Assembly: GCA_016748015.1 (NCBI GenBank)
Contig: JAAOMT010000201.1
Coordinates: 446,336 to 510,335, forward strand
DNA: 64,000 bases
Origin: Geosiphon pyriformis
Taxonomy: Eukaryota > Glomeromycota > Glomeromycetes > Archaeosporales > Geosiphonaceae
Direction of reading: 5' to 3'
The first letter of the stretch is position 1; each line of letters opens with the position of its first letter. Shown here one piece after another: positions 47,561 to 59,585 of this stretch. The translations under genes were made by a program, and so were the position numbers. The notes below the pieces were generated by a model. The model did no database searches and was not told where the DNA came from. It saw nothing but the letters and a program-made list of their open reading frames with translations.

Positions 47561-50390
47561 AAAAAATAAATATTATTTTAATATGTAATTAGTTAATGAG
47601 CCAATCAAAACTACCTTAACTAAATCTATTATTATTTATAATATCTCTCAATTTTAATACTTTCACATCTTCTAAATCAAAACAAATCCTAACAGACAGC
47701 AAGTGTATGAATTCTCATTCTTATTACAGATAAAACCAGACTTTTCAAGCTTAGCTTTAACAGTTGTTGTCAGCAGCCAGACTTTTTTTATATTTTCTGA
47801 TTATTTTATCTGTTTCTTTTTTGTTTTAAATTAAGCAACAAGTCTCCTTATACTATTTCTTAAGCACCAAGTCTATAATTAAAGAAATTTTATTGAAGAT
47901 ATTATCACAAAAATCCAATTTGCTTTTATAAATGCAAGATTATACAGAACTTTAAAGACATGTGACTTGGCATTAAGAAATATTTTTACTAATATCGGAA
48001 CTTTTCTTTGCTGTTAATTCTTAACCAACTTCTTCCTTTGTATACAATTAAGTACAAATCTGCTCTTAGTATTTATAATGGCCATTTAGTAATTAAAAAA
48101 ATAAGACCTGTAAAATGTCTGTAATTAGAATAGTTGCTATTTTATTACTTGCCATAAATCTTTAATTTCAACTTCAAAATGTAGAAAATCAAAAACAGCT
48201 TTAAAGAGATTGTTTCTTGGTAAAATTTATATATATATTTATTAAATATATTAAAACTGCACAGTTTACTGCTGTAAATTTATTTTAAACTTTAAAGAAT
48301 TTATTGTTTGTTACAAATAAAATTACAAAAACTCCATCTACTAAATCCAAAACGTTTAGTTTTATTAGTTATAGCAGATTGCATAAACAATTATATTAAT
48401 TTAAAATATATTGCATCTGAATCTAATAATATTGAAAGTAATATTATTATAGCCACTAGAAAAAATATTTTTGGAAAAATTATGTATTTTAGGACTGATA
48501 AATCAATTAAAAATTTGGCAAAATAATATTAAGCATAAAACTAATGTGTATTTTAATAATTTGGATGAAAGTTTAGGTGATTTCTTTAATAGCATCATTT
48601 TTTTATAAAAACTGAGCTTAAAGCTATAATTTTAGTATTGTTATGTATGCCCATTTATTCAATTGTAAAATTTAACTCATTATATAAAGATTTATAATTT
48701 GAGAACAAAAAGGTTTCAAAAATTTTGTTTCAACTTAAAAATACTTTCAAACATGCAAATAAATTTAAATTAACATACATTATATAAGTATTTTTTGGTA
48801 ATAAATATAAATTAAAACACTATTAAAATATGTATCAATATTAGTTTATTATAAGCTTATTTTTTACTTTAATAAACTTAGCAATTTTTTCTGTAAATCT
48901 TATATATTTTTTGTATTGTTTTCTTAAAAAAAAAATTATATATACAGTTTTTAAATTAGTATTTTATATATATTTTACTAATTTTTATATTTTTAAAACA
49001 ATAAAATTTTTAATATTTGTTAATTATAAGAGAATTTAATTTGTAAGAACCATTAACATTTATACATAATATAATTAAAAATTGTTTTATTTATTTATAA
49101 TTTTCGAAACATATAGTTGCCAATATTTAATTTGGGTTCTAATTTGTAAAATAAAAATATAAATAAAATAAAAAAATAATCTTTTAACTTGTATTATTAA
49201 AATTTTACTTATAAAAAACTCAGCTTTATTTATATTAGAACAAAATTTTTCTTTTTAATAATAGAATATTAGCCATAATAATTTTTTTAACAAATATAGT
49301 TTTTTTTTCAAGCTTTTATTAATGAATATAATAGTAATTCTTAAATTTTTGAAGTTATTTTACAGAAAATTGCAATGTATCTTAGAATTTTATTTATTTA
49401 TTAATAAGTATGGTATTACTTAATAATTTTTGGTATTAATAATTCAAACTAATTTCTTTAAGTACAAATCCAAATTTTGGATAAAAAACTGATTTATGCT
49501 ACTTCGTTTATGAATTAATAATTTCAAATTAAGTAGTTTATCTTTTATTTTTAGGATACAAAAAATAATACTTTAAGTTTCTATTGTTTCTAAACTAATT
49601 AACATATTAAGTTAAGGTTTTTTTATTTTTACAAACATAAATATGAAAAGCTTGCTTTTAAAAATAGTTATTTAAAAACCATTTTTTAAAAAATAAAATT
49701 TAGTTTTTATGTTACTCTTAATAATTATGATTTTAAAACAAAAAATGGAAAAAAAATATCTTTAATTAATTTAGACATAGTTTGCTAATAAAAAGTAAAT
49801 ATTCAAAAAGCAATACTAATCTTTAAATTAACATATGTAAAATATGCCAAAAGATATATGAATAACAAATGAAATTACATAAGATTTAAAATATTAACAT
49901 AAGAGTTCATAATTAACTTATACTACATCAAAAAATTAAACTAAAATTTTCACATAAAATAATTGCAGTAAAAAAATAAGCTTATATTGTTTTTTAAATA
50001 GCTTTTAGATAAAAATTGTTTATATATATATACTTAAAATAAAACCCTTTCAAAAATTACACTAAAGCTTAAATTAACATATATAAAATAGCTTGAATAT
50101 TTAAATAAAGTTGTAATTATATAGTATTCAAAATATTATCACAAAAGGCTATAACCAATTTATGGAATGCCAAAAAAACTAACTAAAACCTTATGTCGAG
50201 TGGTTTTTGTAACAAAAGCAAGACAAGTTTGTATTATTTTTCTTAAATAGTTTTATGTAAAAAACAAGCATATCCTCTAAAAATTGAAGCTTTTGCTTTT
50301 TGATTATTATTTTAGCCAGTCTTTTACAAAAATAAAATTTTTTATTGTTTTTGTTTTAAATTTAGAAGCATTTTTAAATAAATTTATATA
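47561..50390. other. A/T spacer, possible degraded element
   Basis: No supported gene. Lies between two like-oriented Tigger-style ends, so it may be a single worn element plus spacer. Confidence 0.35.
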
Positions 50391-50430
50391 TAGTGATATC
50401 TCCCTAAGTGCACATTTTGAAAATAGAAAA
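50391..50430 (+). mobile_element. pogo/Tigger-like terminal repeat
   Basis: TAGTGATATCTCCCTAAGTG followed by CACA; compared with the 17454 end, differences are mostly C-to-T transitions, as in an ageing repeat. Same orientation as the 47477 end, so the two are not the two inverted ends of one element. Confidence 0.4.
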
Positions 50431-52735
50431 TATTAATTGATTGTTGAGTCTAATTTTAATAATTAAAGATGTAACATTCTACACCATAAAAATCAGTTTC
50501 ATAAAAAGCATTTTAATAATAGAATTTTATTTAAATAACCCTTTCTTATATTATGAGTTTTGATTTTTTTAATAAATTTTATTAGTGCTTTTTTTGATCG
50601 TGATTGCCGGTTTTTTCTTAGTTATACTTTTCCAATTTTATATTGAATTCTGGTCAAATACACCGAGCTGTATGTATTTTCATATTATATAGGCAAAAAA
50701 ATGTATTTGTGACCTTTAAATTATTTTTAGATCAAAGAACAATAAATATATGCTTCAGATTAAATTATTATTCTACAATTTAATATTTCAAATTTTTTAT
50801 TTAATTGATTTAAAATATAATTTAATATTTATAACCATATTTCAAAAAATTGCCAAAAGTATCATTCGATAAAAGAAATATATCTGAAAAACAAAATCAC
50901 ATTTGTTCAAAGTAAGAATTGACATTATTATAACCTCTGTTATGGTAATTAACTTTTCATATAATAACATGTCAAAAATTTTAATCTAATCAGATATCTC
51001 CAAAATAGGTAATCTTCATGACTATTCTATACTCAAATATTTTAGCGTTTTGCGTGAATCCCATTAATTCCAATATGTATAATAGATTCCCGCTCTTAAT
51101 GAAAATATATTTACCTGTAAAAAATAAAAGAAATAGTTATTTAAAGTTGAATAAATTTTTTTTCTCTCTAAAGAGTTTATCACTGTTCTGCAAAGATTGG
51201 CCCATAAATTTTATTGCACTTCTTTTCCAAATTTCCTTTCCCAACACCACGTTTTTTGTTATTTTACATTTCTTACTGTCATTATGTCTTACTGTAGTCC
51301 GGTCAATTTCCGTTAATTCACCTTGCTATTAAAATGTACCGAATTCTCCCTGGCCCAATCTTGGAAAAATCGCTTAAATCCTTTCATAGAATTCATTCAA
51401 AATAATATATTCGGTCTTTTGGATTTATGAATTAGATTTTGTAATATCTCGCCGACGGCTTTGTTGCTGCTTGAAAAGTTCTTGCATCGTATTTCACAAA
51501 AATAGAAACTTGCATATCTAACACTCTTTTCTCCAATTGGTTTGGATACTTTTTTTGACACAATTCCAATGGGTGCAATCATGAGCTTCTGGGCGAGATT
51601 CTTTTAATTTTAAGGTTTTCTATTGAGTGTATCAAATCTGAATATTTATTATGAGGACGTGGGTAAATAGAATTTAGTAAAATTTAAAAAATAAGATATT
51701 AAAGGTTATGTTTAGATGTGAAATTTCCCAATGTATTCTCTACGACACACAAGGTTCACAACTAAGAAAGTGGTTAAGTCCTGTCTTGTATATCACACCT
51801 GCGTTATTTTAAATATTAAAGCGGTAAATAATAAGTTCCAAAAAGGAAATCAAAAATCATTTATTCTTTTCACCCATCAAAATTTTAAATCAGCCAGCTA
51901 AAGCTTCATTTTATAAGAGATTTTTTTAGCGAAAACTAGACTCTTAAAATTGAAACCACATAGTTTCAGACTTTTCAGTCATTAGTACCTGCCTCATATT
52001 GAGAACTCGTTATTACCATGACTATTTATACGCTATTATAAATTTAACCTAGCTCTCTAAGGATAAATTGAATTTTTATCATTGCACAATTTTATCCCAT
52101 GTATCAAATTTTTGTTTTAATCATTTAATATATCACTTATTAAAAAGTTTTTGTTATTGTCAATAGGTTTAGAAAAAATTCTATATATTCTTTTGTTTTA
52201 ATCTTTAATACTATTTTAATATTTTCAGGAGGGGAACCAACGTCTAGGATATCTTGACAAAAACCACTCATAACTCATAGTTAATCTAGATACATATATA
52301 TCCAAATCTCAGTTTATCATTTTATCTCCAGAAATATTCATATGACCCATCTAGGTGATTAGAATATCAAACTTATTTAGTGAATATAAGAAACTGAATA
52401 AATTAAGTGAACAAACTTGAGATCAATTGTGAATTAATTGGTATACTTATATTTTATGAATTTAATAAGTAGCACGAATACTACATATAATTAGAATTTC
52501 AATCATTTCTCAAAAACATACTTTAAATAAATTCAGCAATGTTCTCAAAAAGGTATTTTATTATAAATGTTTGTATTCACTGGACATGAATTTTATTATA
52601 AAAAGTATGTAAAAGTTTTATGTATTTTCTGGATACATACATTAATATCCAATTTAAATATTGCTGATCTTCAATTGAAATGGTTTTTTGAAAGTGGCGA
52701 AAACATGGCAAACTTCCAAAATCTAAATTTGTATT
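50431..52735. other. Intergenic spacer with a possible exon relic
   Basis: AT-rich, with a less A/T patch at 51180-51600. On the minus strand about 51397-51600 an open frame reads KLMIAPIGIVSKKVSKPIGE and YASFYFCEIRCKNFSSSNKA, which looks like real protein, but I do not recognise it and it has no clear neighbours. The overlapping plus-strand frame 51018-51332 is probably a shadow. Confidence 0.3.
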
Positions 52736-53648
52736 TTAAGCATAAAAATTATCACACTTTCCTATTGTAGTTGAAAAATAAGGGTTGAAATGTGCACTCT
52801 CACTTGCACCATCTGTGGCAAGATTGCATCTCTGCCAAAAGTAGTTTAAGCGAAATATGAGCAAATAAATTTTAAATATAATATTTTGAATACTTATAGA
52901 AATTCAATCGAAATTATAGAAAAACCTACCGAATTTTCTCCGTAATAGTCTAGATCATCACGAGAATATCCTGGACAATTATAAAGATTATAATCCTCGT
53001 CAGATGGGCAATCACAATTTTTTGGGACAATCCAATGCTCTCCTTCAGAATGTACATAATCTCTTCCAGTAGTTGCCGGGAAATGGGGTGCAAAATCGTT
53101 TGAGTGAGTGAACCTAAAATGAGTGATTTTATCACTCAAATTTATGGTCATTGCAAATTGAGAATTTCCGACTCTTGGTGATCCAAATGTAAAAATCGAG
53201 ATGCGATATGTAGACCTTGGCATAATATTGCTTAAATGATCATCCAATATGAGCATAGACTAAAATTCAATTTAAAACGGAATTGAGCTAAAATTCTGAT
53301 TTTTGATATCAAAAAGTTTTACTAACCTCCTCCAACACCATGCCCTATCAAGTTAATATGATTTAGGGTCTCAGGTTCCTTTTGTCTCATGAGCTGCAAT
53401 ATTTGTTGAAAGAAAACCTTACGAATTGTAAGTCTTAAAAAGCTTGTTTGGATAACATCAAAGTGCAGACGTTCAATCCATTTTTTTTCAAATAATCGCT
53501 TATTAGGAGTTTTTCTTTTGGCATTAAATCTTTTTGCTGCCCTTAGAGAATATTTATTATCTTTCTTTATAGGCCCTTGAGGAGATAGCAAGTTTGAATA
53601 GTTAAGAAAGAATTGTACAGAATTTTTGGTTTTATCTATTCTTGAGAT
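52736..53648 (-). pseudogene. Lipase-3-like paralogue, 5'-truncated and frame-broken
   Basis: Three exon-like segments with good splice sites: about 53327-53648, 52930-53259 and 52736-52831. They encode in order a helix-rich part ending INLIGHGVGG, then RISIFTFGSPRVGN, HSNDFAPHFP, YVHSEGEHWIVP, then RCNLATDGASESAHFNPYF. This is the C-terminal two-thirds of a class 3 lipase fold: the GSPRVGN strand, the aspartate of SNDFAP and the histidine of YVHSEGEHW are present, but the nucleophile elbow GHSLGG is GHGVGG. Exon 1 ends in phase 1 whereas exon 2 is open only in phase 0, so the frame breaks at the junction (VYA then shift). The N-terminal half seen in the gene at 62687 is missing upstream. Probably non-functional. 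Confidence 0.7.
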
Positions 53649-54860
53649 TTATTTACATTTTTGATAACTAGAATAAATAAAAAAGGGATCGCTAGTATTA
53701 ATAAAAGAAACAGAATTGAACGGATCTCATGTGATCTAAAAGATTTTTTATTGTGGATAAAATATTTCAACATTCTAATGACGGTAACTGCTGTCAGATT
53801 AAGGGGAAGGATATAAATGCCAAAGATCCTGATTAATTTCGGATAAATATAGTGAAAATTTGAATCAACACACAAAAAAAATCGGGCAAATTTTCTTGCA
53901 AGTAACGAATTTTCAATTTATTTATAAACATCTAGAAAATCAAGATAGAAGTTAAAAATTACAACTATTTTATACAGAGACTCATTCAATAATAATTCAT
54001 TGCAAACTATTTTAAGGCTCCATGAATTTCATAGTTTTTCAAGCGATGTTTTGGAATAAAGAGTAGCTTTTATAGAGCAAATATCTATCTGTTCACTAAA
54101 ATGATGTTTATAGTGTAAGAATAAATATAATAAAAGATTTTACAATCAGGTTTCAAATCGTCAAATCAAATACCTTCTTATATTTGTGAGACAATCACAA
54201 CTTAGAAACAAGTCACTGTGAATAATTTTGGCTTTTTAAAGTAATTTATTAGTTTAGCCAGTTCATGTCAGTTTTAAAACAAGATACTGACTGGTTGAAA
54301 GAATTTAATTCTCAAATAATTTTCAACTCAGGTTAAGAAAAATTATATAATTTATTATGTTATTGGATAGAAATATTGATTAAAAAAATGAAATTAATGA
54401 ACTCCTTTTTTTCGTTAGTTTAATTAAAAATCAAAATTTATATTATGACTGGAAAATTTTTTTAGCAAAAAAGCCATATTTAATAAAGAATCCTAAAACA
54501 AAATTTTTGTTTGTTCATTTAAATTTGTAGTTTATTATGATTGAAAGTTTTGAAATGTTTAAGGTCTAAATATTATCAAATGTCTGGGAAATAAATTAGT
54601 TAACCCATATACCCATTTTTTATACCAATTAGTATTGGCCAAAGTAGTATAATGAAAAAGTTTAAATAACATTGATGAGTTATTGGATAAAATTATTAAA
54701 GCTGAAAATTTGCATGATGGGACATCTCCATTTCATCTTAATATGTAACTATAGGTATGCCCAATCAACAATGTCGAGAAATGTTTCAAAATCATTTAAT
54801 TCTAATATATTTTAATATTAATTTTAATTAGTATTTACAAAGAATTATATGATCCCCTAG
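53649..54860. other. Spacer
   Basis: AT-rich. A minus-strand open frame at 53636-53875 encodes a hydrophobic helix (ILFLLLILAIPFLFILVI) but does not join in frame to the lipase relic; left as unsupported. Nothing else seen. Confidence 0.4.
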
Positions 54861-56290
54861 TTAGTTATTCAGATTATTTAATATATTTGAATTCTTTCCT
54901 CCATCTCCCACAATTCTAGGATCTGAATTGCCTAAAATATTCACACTACTTAGGTCAGTCTGTGAACAAGATTCCCGAAAAAAAAATTGTGAGGCTTAAT
55001 TCTTATCTAATGATAATACCGGCTCGCCTATTAAATCATTTTAAAATAATGCACAGTTTTTTTTAAGCACATGTTTTAGAAAGGATTTCGAGGAAGGCAA
55101 GTATCTTGTATATCCATATATCAGGCTATTGAGAAGACCAGCTCCTGTAAAGATGGCTCCTGCTATTATGTGGCTAGAAATAAGTGAGCTGAGGAATAAA
55201 GGAATTTTAAATAAGGGGAAATTGTAAATGTAAACTCTGTAGACTTCCTAGGTCATGCTACTTGATATCCAAATATTACTACGAAACTTTCTTATAATGA
55301 TATCATACGTACATTTGTATGAGTTTTTTGTAGTAGTACAAAATAAAATAACAGCTAGTCGAAATTTTAAGCTCACCTGATGCTAAGGGTTAATTAAGAT
55401 CAGATAAATAACGGGATATAAAATATATGCCTTTTTTCTTCGTTGCAACTTCAAACCGTTTCCTGATTTTTCCTGTAACTTTCCTCGAGAACGATAAAAC
55501 ATCTTAAACATAATCTCATATAAATTTGACATGATAAAAGCCCGTATTACTATAATTCTGTAATGAAAACCATTCCTATATCCTGCTTATTATATCCAAC
55601 ATCTAAAATCTTTTTCCAAAAAACTGCAACACAACTGACATATGTATTTTTTTAAATTTCATAAACCCCACAAATATCTATTCTTTGACAATAGCAGCTG
55701 TTTTTGACGGACAATTATCTGAATTAATACAAAATATGCAACCATATAAGCGACTAGTAAAGCAAATTGAACAATAAACAAAGTGTGGTCGACAATATAT
55801 TTTTGGCTGCTAGCATGTTACCTTCTATTTCAGCTATAAAGTATTTAGCAATCATTTTTTTTGGATTTTTTATGAAGGATTTTATGTTCACCAAACTTAG
55901 AAATATCATTACCTGAACAGCTTAATCGCGAGAGCAGCTTGAAAGATTCTTTTTCCCTTCGCTGACATGATGATAGATGTACTGAAAACATATATAAATT
56001 TTTATTTGACAATCACTGTAGGAGATTAATGAAATACAATCTTGTATGTACATTCCTCGAGTTTTTAGTTAGCTTAACTGGCAAGATTACATATTTTGTT
56101 GCCCCTTGAGAAAAACATAATAATAATCTGTCTTATTAGCTTTGTAAATCACCAATATATACATTAATATTGTATTAAATAGAAATTCAGAGATGGAAAA
56201 AGAAGCTTGCTAGAAACAGAGATAGAAAGACAACAATATATTTTTTGGCTAATTTGAAAAATCCAGAGAATTTAAATGAAGTGCCACCGG
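54861..56290 (-). pseudogene. GPCR-like multi-pass receptor gene, decayed
   Basis: A multi-exon gene without a long ORF. The best-supported 3' exons are 55377-55557, 55071-55247 and 54861-54959, with GT-AG introns (129 and 111 nt) and matching phases. They encode RAFIMSNLYEIMFKMFYRSR, a basic loop, RRKKAYILYPVIYLILINP, then TAG (in frame), HQ; then FKIPLFLSSLISSHIIAGAI and GAGLLNSLIYGYTRYL; then a polar tail TDLSSVNILGNSD to the stop. The RKKAYIxYPxIYLILxxP and LLNSLIYG motifs are those of the last two helices of fungal Git3/cAMP-receptor-like GPCRs. Upstream on the same strand are more helix-coding pieces, among them LFIVQFALLVAYMVAYFVLI (55662-55799) and KYIVVFLSLFLASFFFHL (about 56190-56280), in shifting frames. 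In-frame stops and shifts argue for a pseudogene. Confidence 0.5.
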
Positions 56291-59200
56291 TGTTTATCTA
56301 AAATATTACTTTTCTCACTGCTATTTATTCTTTTTTTTATATGTGAATCATTTAAAAGATAAACATTATTATCAAGGGTGGGACTTTAATAGATTGCAAT
56401 TAATAATCTTTACTCATTGAATAAATAGAATATGTAATTAATAAATCATATCTTATATTATGCTTATTTTTTATGCTTATTTTCATTATTAGATTTTTTA
56501 AATATATTTTATAAATTCAAATTCAACTGATCATTTAATTTCTATGATTTTTAAATATACAGTAATTAACAGCTAATATTTTTTATAATGCTATTTCAAT
56601 TTAATATAATAATAAGTTAAATTATTTTTGTATTACTTTTGACTAAGGTTTTAATTGTCTATTTTGAATTATTAAATTTGGGTTTTAATATTTAAAATTA
56701 AGAATTGTCTATGAATTTTAGATTTTGGAGTCATCAAAATTCGAAGTTTAATAACAATGTTTGAATAAAGAAAAAATTCTTTCGTGATTAATTATTTTAT
56801 TAAACTTTTGTATATTTTGCTTTAAATCTATAAATTTTAACAAACTTTTATAAAGCTATAAATTTAAGATATTGCATATAATTTAAATTAACTTTTGGTC
56901 TTAAAATTAGTTAATCTTAATTTTTTAATAAAATAAATAATAAAAATGAATAACTAAATAATGAAATATATAATAAATAATAGATAATAAAATAATAAAA
57001 TATCAAAATTTTTTCAATGTTTTCCAACTGGTAACATTATAAATTTGATTGTTAATTTTTTATCAAATGTATATAAATGAAAATTTTTAAGACTTTAAAA
57101 AAATATTAATTACACATAAGACAGTGTTTTTTTTAAAAAATTAAAAGTATCCAAATTTTTTTTGGCAAAAAGTAGAAGATTTGCTTTTATAATTTATTGG
57201 ATAAATAGATGTTAACAAATATCTGATACTTGATATTTTTATACATTCAAGTTATAACTTTTTTAGTTAATATTAGCAATTCTATAATAATTAAGCAATT
57301 AATTGTAAATATATTATTATTATTACTATTATTATTATTATTAATGACACAAATTTTGCAATTAATAAAACAATGTACATTGATTACTCTGCTGTGTCTT
57401 AGGAATATCTATTTTTTTGCTCAAATTTTAAAATTAAATATACTGTTTTCTTATTTTATTAATATTATGTAATTGTTTTATTCTATTAATGATTGCCCAA
57501 TAACTTTTTACTATTGTTAAAAAATATTAGAATAAATCATACTATTTCTATGATATTATAATTTTACTGTATATTATTTAAAAAAAAATTTATTTTGAAT
57601 ATTTGTAATCATTATAGATATAAAGATTTTATAAATTATCAATATAACTTTTAATTTAAAACTAAGCATATTTTAAATTAAAAGAGTAATTTGATAAAAT
57701 CCTTTGATTTATTGTTTTACTACATAAAAATAGCTTGATTTTTTTTTACAATTATTTGAGTTAAGAGAATAAGTTAAAAGAATTTTCCATTATCTCCATA
57801 ATTTTTTCTTCGTTTGGAGAAAATTGACCATCATAACTACTATATATCACGATTATCCCATCGTGCTCGGACACGAATATGTTGACAACTGATTAAGTCC
57901 CTTTTAATTAATTGGGTATATCATTTATTTCATTGATAAACTCTTATTATTAAAATAAAAAAGGTATGTTTGTTTGCAGAGCAATTTTTTTTATGGATTT
58001 GTTTTCTATTACCCAAAATCTCAATCTTTTACTAATAGACACTTGAAAATTCGAATAAATCTATTATAGATGTTATGAAAAAGACACGATGGAAAGATCG
58101 CTATAACGTCTAATTACCTTTGATATTTCCTTTTGAAGCTAAGGAAACTAGCCTATTTAAATCCTCATTAATTTGAAAAAGATTAATAAGAAAGTGACAT
58201 ACTCTGCGAATAATTTCCCATGCTCAATTCTTTTGCCGAATTTCTATTTTTATTCTGTATTTACCGCTGAAACTAAATTGAAAATGTAATATTCAACAGA
58301 ATTATTTTTTATGCTATTTCTCTAACTAGAAAACTAATATAATTAAATTTTATTCCTATTTGATTAATGGAGGATATAATCATTGGAAATCATCGATCAT
58401 TGTCTTACTCTTGCTCAGAATAAATTTGCTTTCACATCATTTCTTATATTATTAACAATTTAGTAAGAAATTTATACTCCTAAATACAAACCCAACTTGA
58501 AAAAGCAGTTTCAATGGAAATAATAAAGAATTTCATTTGCGATTAGCCTCGAAAAATTATGCTTTAAATATATCATTAGTACCTATAATTTTACATTTTT
58601 ATTCTCTAATTACATGCCACAAATTTTAACTACCAATAGTCTTCCATCACCCAATTGATTATTCAAAGGGTGTTGGATAAATTAATGAATAGCGGCGTTC
58701 AAGCCCACTACACAGATCGGTCATTCTTATGTTGATAAAATTCGGCAAAACAACCACTTTCAGATGTTACAACAGATGGGTTATTTTATGGGTTTATGTA
58801 TTTGCATCTGAAGTTTATAACAGTGATGAATAGTGCTTTTAGGTTGGGGAATATATTTTAGATGTCGAATATAGGATTCATCACTTTTTTGAAGATAGGT
58901 TTGGCTATCAGTCAAATTTACCATTTTTTGCAGAATTTATAATTTTTCCCGGTTTAAACGAATTTGTTTGATAAAAAATTGAAAGCTTTTAGTCTAATCC
59001 ATATTTGTAGGAAATGAGTTTTCGTCCATCAATGAAATATTATTTCAACTTATGTTACATTTTATCTTTGTGACCTATAATACATAACCCCAGGAAACAA
59101 AACATTAAGCTACAAAAGATAGCCTGAAAATTAGAAAAAACTATACAATTGATATCGAATAAGTTGGAATTTTAGCCGAAAACATATTCATTTGAAATCA

Positions 59201-59486
59201 GGCCAGAATTCTGATTTTTGTAAATATGAGCCTAGGCATCGTTAATAAACGGTTAAAAGTAACCATTTTTATTATTTATATCGGAGCTTGAATTTATTAT
59301 TTGCTAACTTAACCAAAAACCAAATCTAAATCTGAAAAAAAGGCTTTTATTTTAAAAAAAACTCATAAAGATTAAATAATAATAAATGAAAAGCTTACAA
59401 TTTGTAGAAAATGTAGTTTCGGGAATTATTTGACTTTTTATACCTTTTCGTGTCATGGATAGTTTCTTGTATCAATTTTTCTTGTC
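56291..59486. other. Intergenic spacer
   Basis: AT-rich; (TTA)n tract at about 57309-57342. At 57848-57892 a 14-codon plus-strand piece reads HDYPIVLGHEYVDN then stop, recalling the GHE motif of zinc alcohol dehydrogenases, but it is too short to call. No gene. Confidence 0.4.
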
Positions 59487-59585
59487 CTAAAATGAAAATT
59501 TTTCACTATCCCAGTTAACTTTTTTAACACTACCAAATCCTCCTTCTCTAACTTTATCGTAAAATTCAATTTCGCCGAGAGAATT
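59487..59585 (-). pseudogene. Protein-kinase glycine-loop relic
   Basis: Minus-strand open stretch NSLGEIEFYDKVREGGFGSV followed by KKVNWDSEKFSF and TAG. REGGFGSVKKVNW has the layout of kinase subdomain I (G-x-G-x-F-G-x-V) followed by a strand-turn-W/K pattern typical of glomeromycete kinases. Following the stop, GQEKLIQETIHD in another frame could be the next exon. Catalytic-loop and DFG regions were not found nearby, so this is a fragment. Confidence 0.4.

Noticed and set aside
48308-48526. 72-codon frame as a transposase
   Set aside because: Starts with TTG, has no DDE or helix-turn-helix motif and only A/T-driven residues.
51018-51332. 104-codon plus-strand frame
   Set aside because: Composition is Phe/Leu/Asn/Ser-rich as expected from A/T DNA, and the opposite strand looks more protein-like.
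53636-53875. Hydrophobic 79-codon frame as the N-terminal exon of the lipase copy
   Set aside because: No splice-site choice joins it in frame, and it is unlike the N-terminus of the paralogue at 62687.
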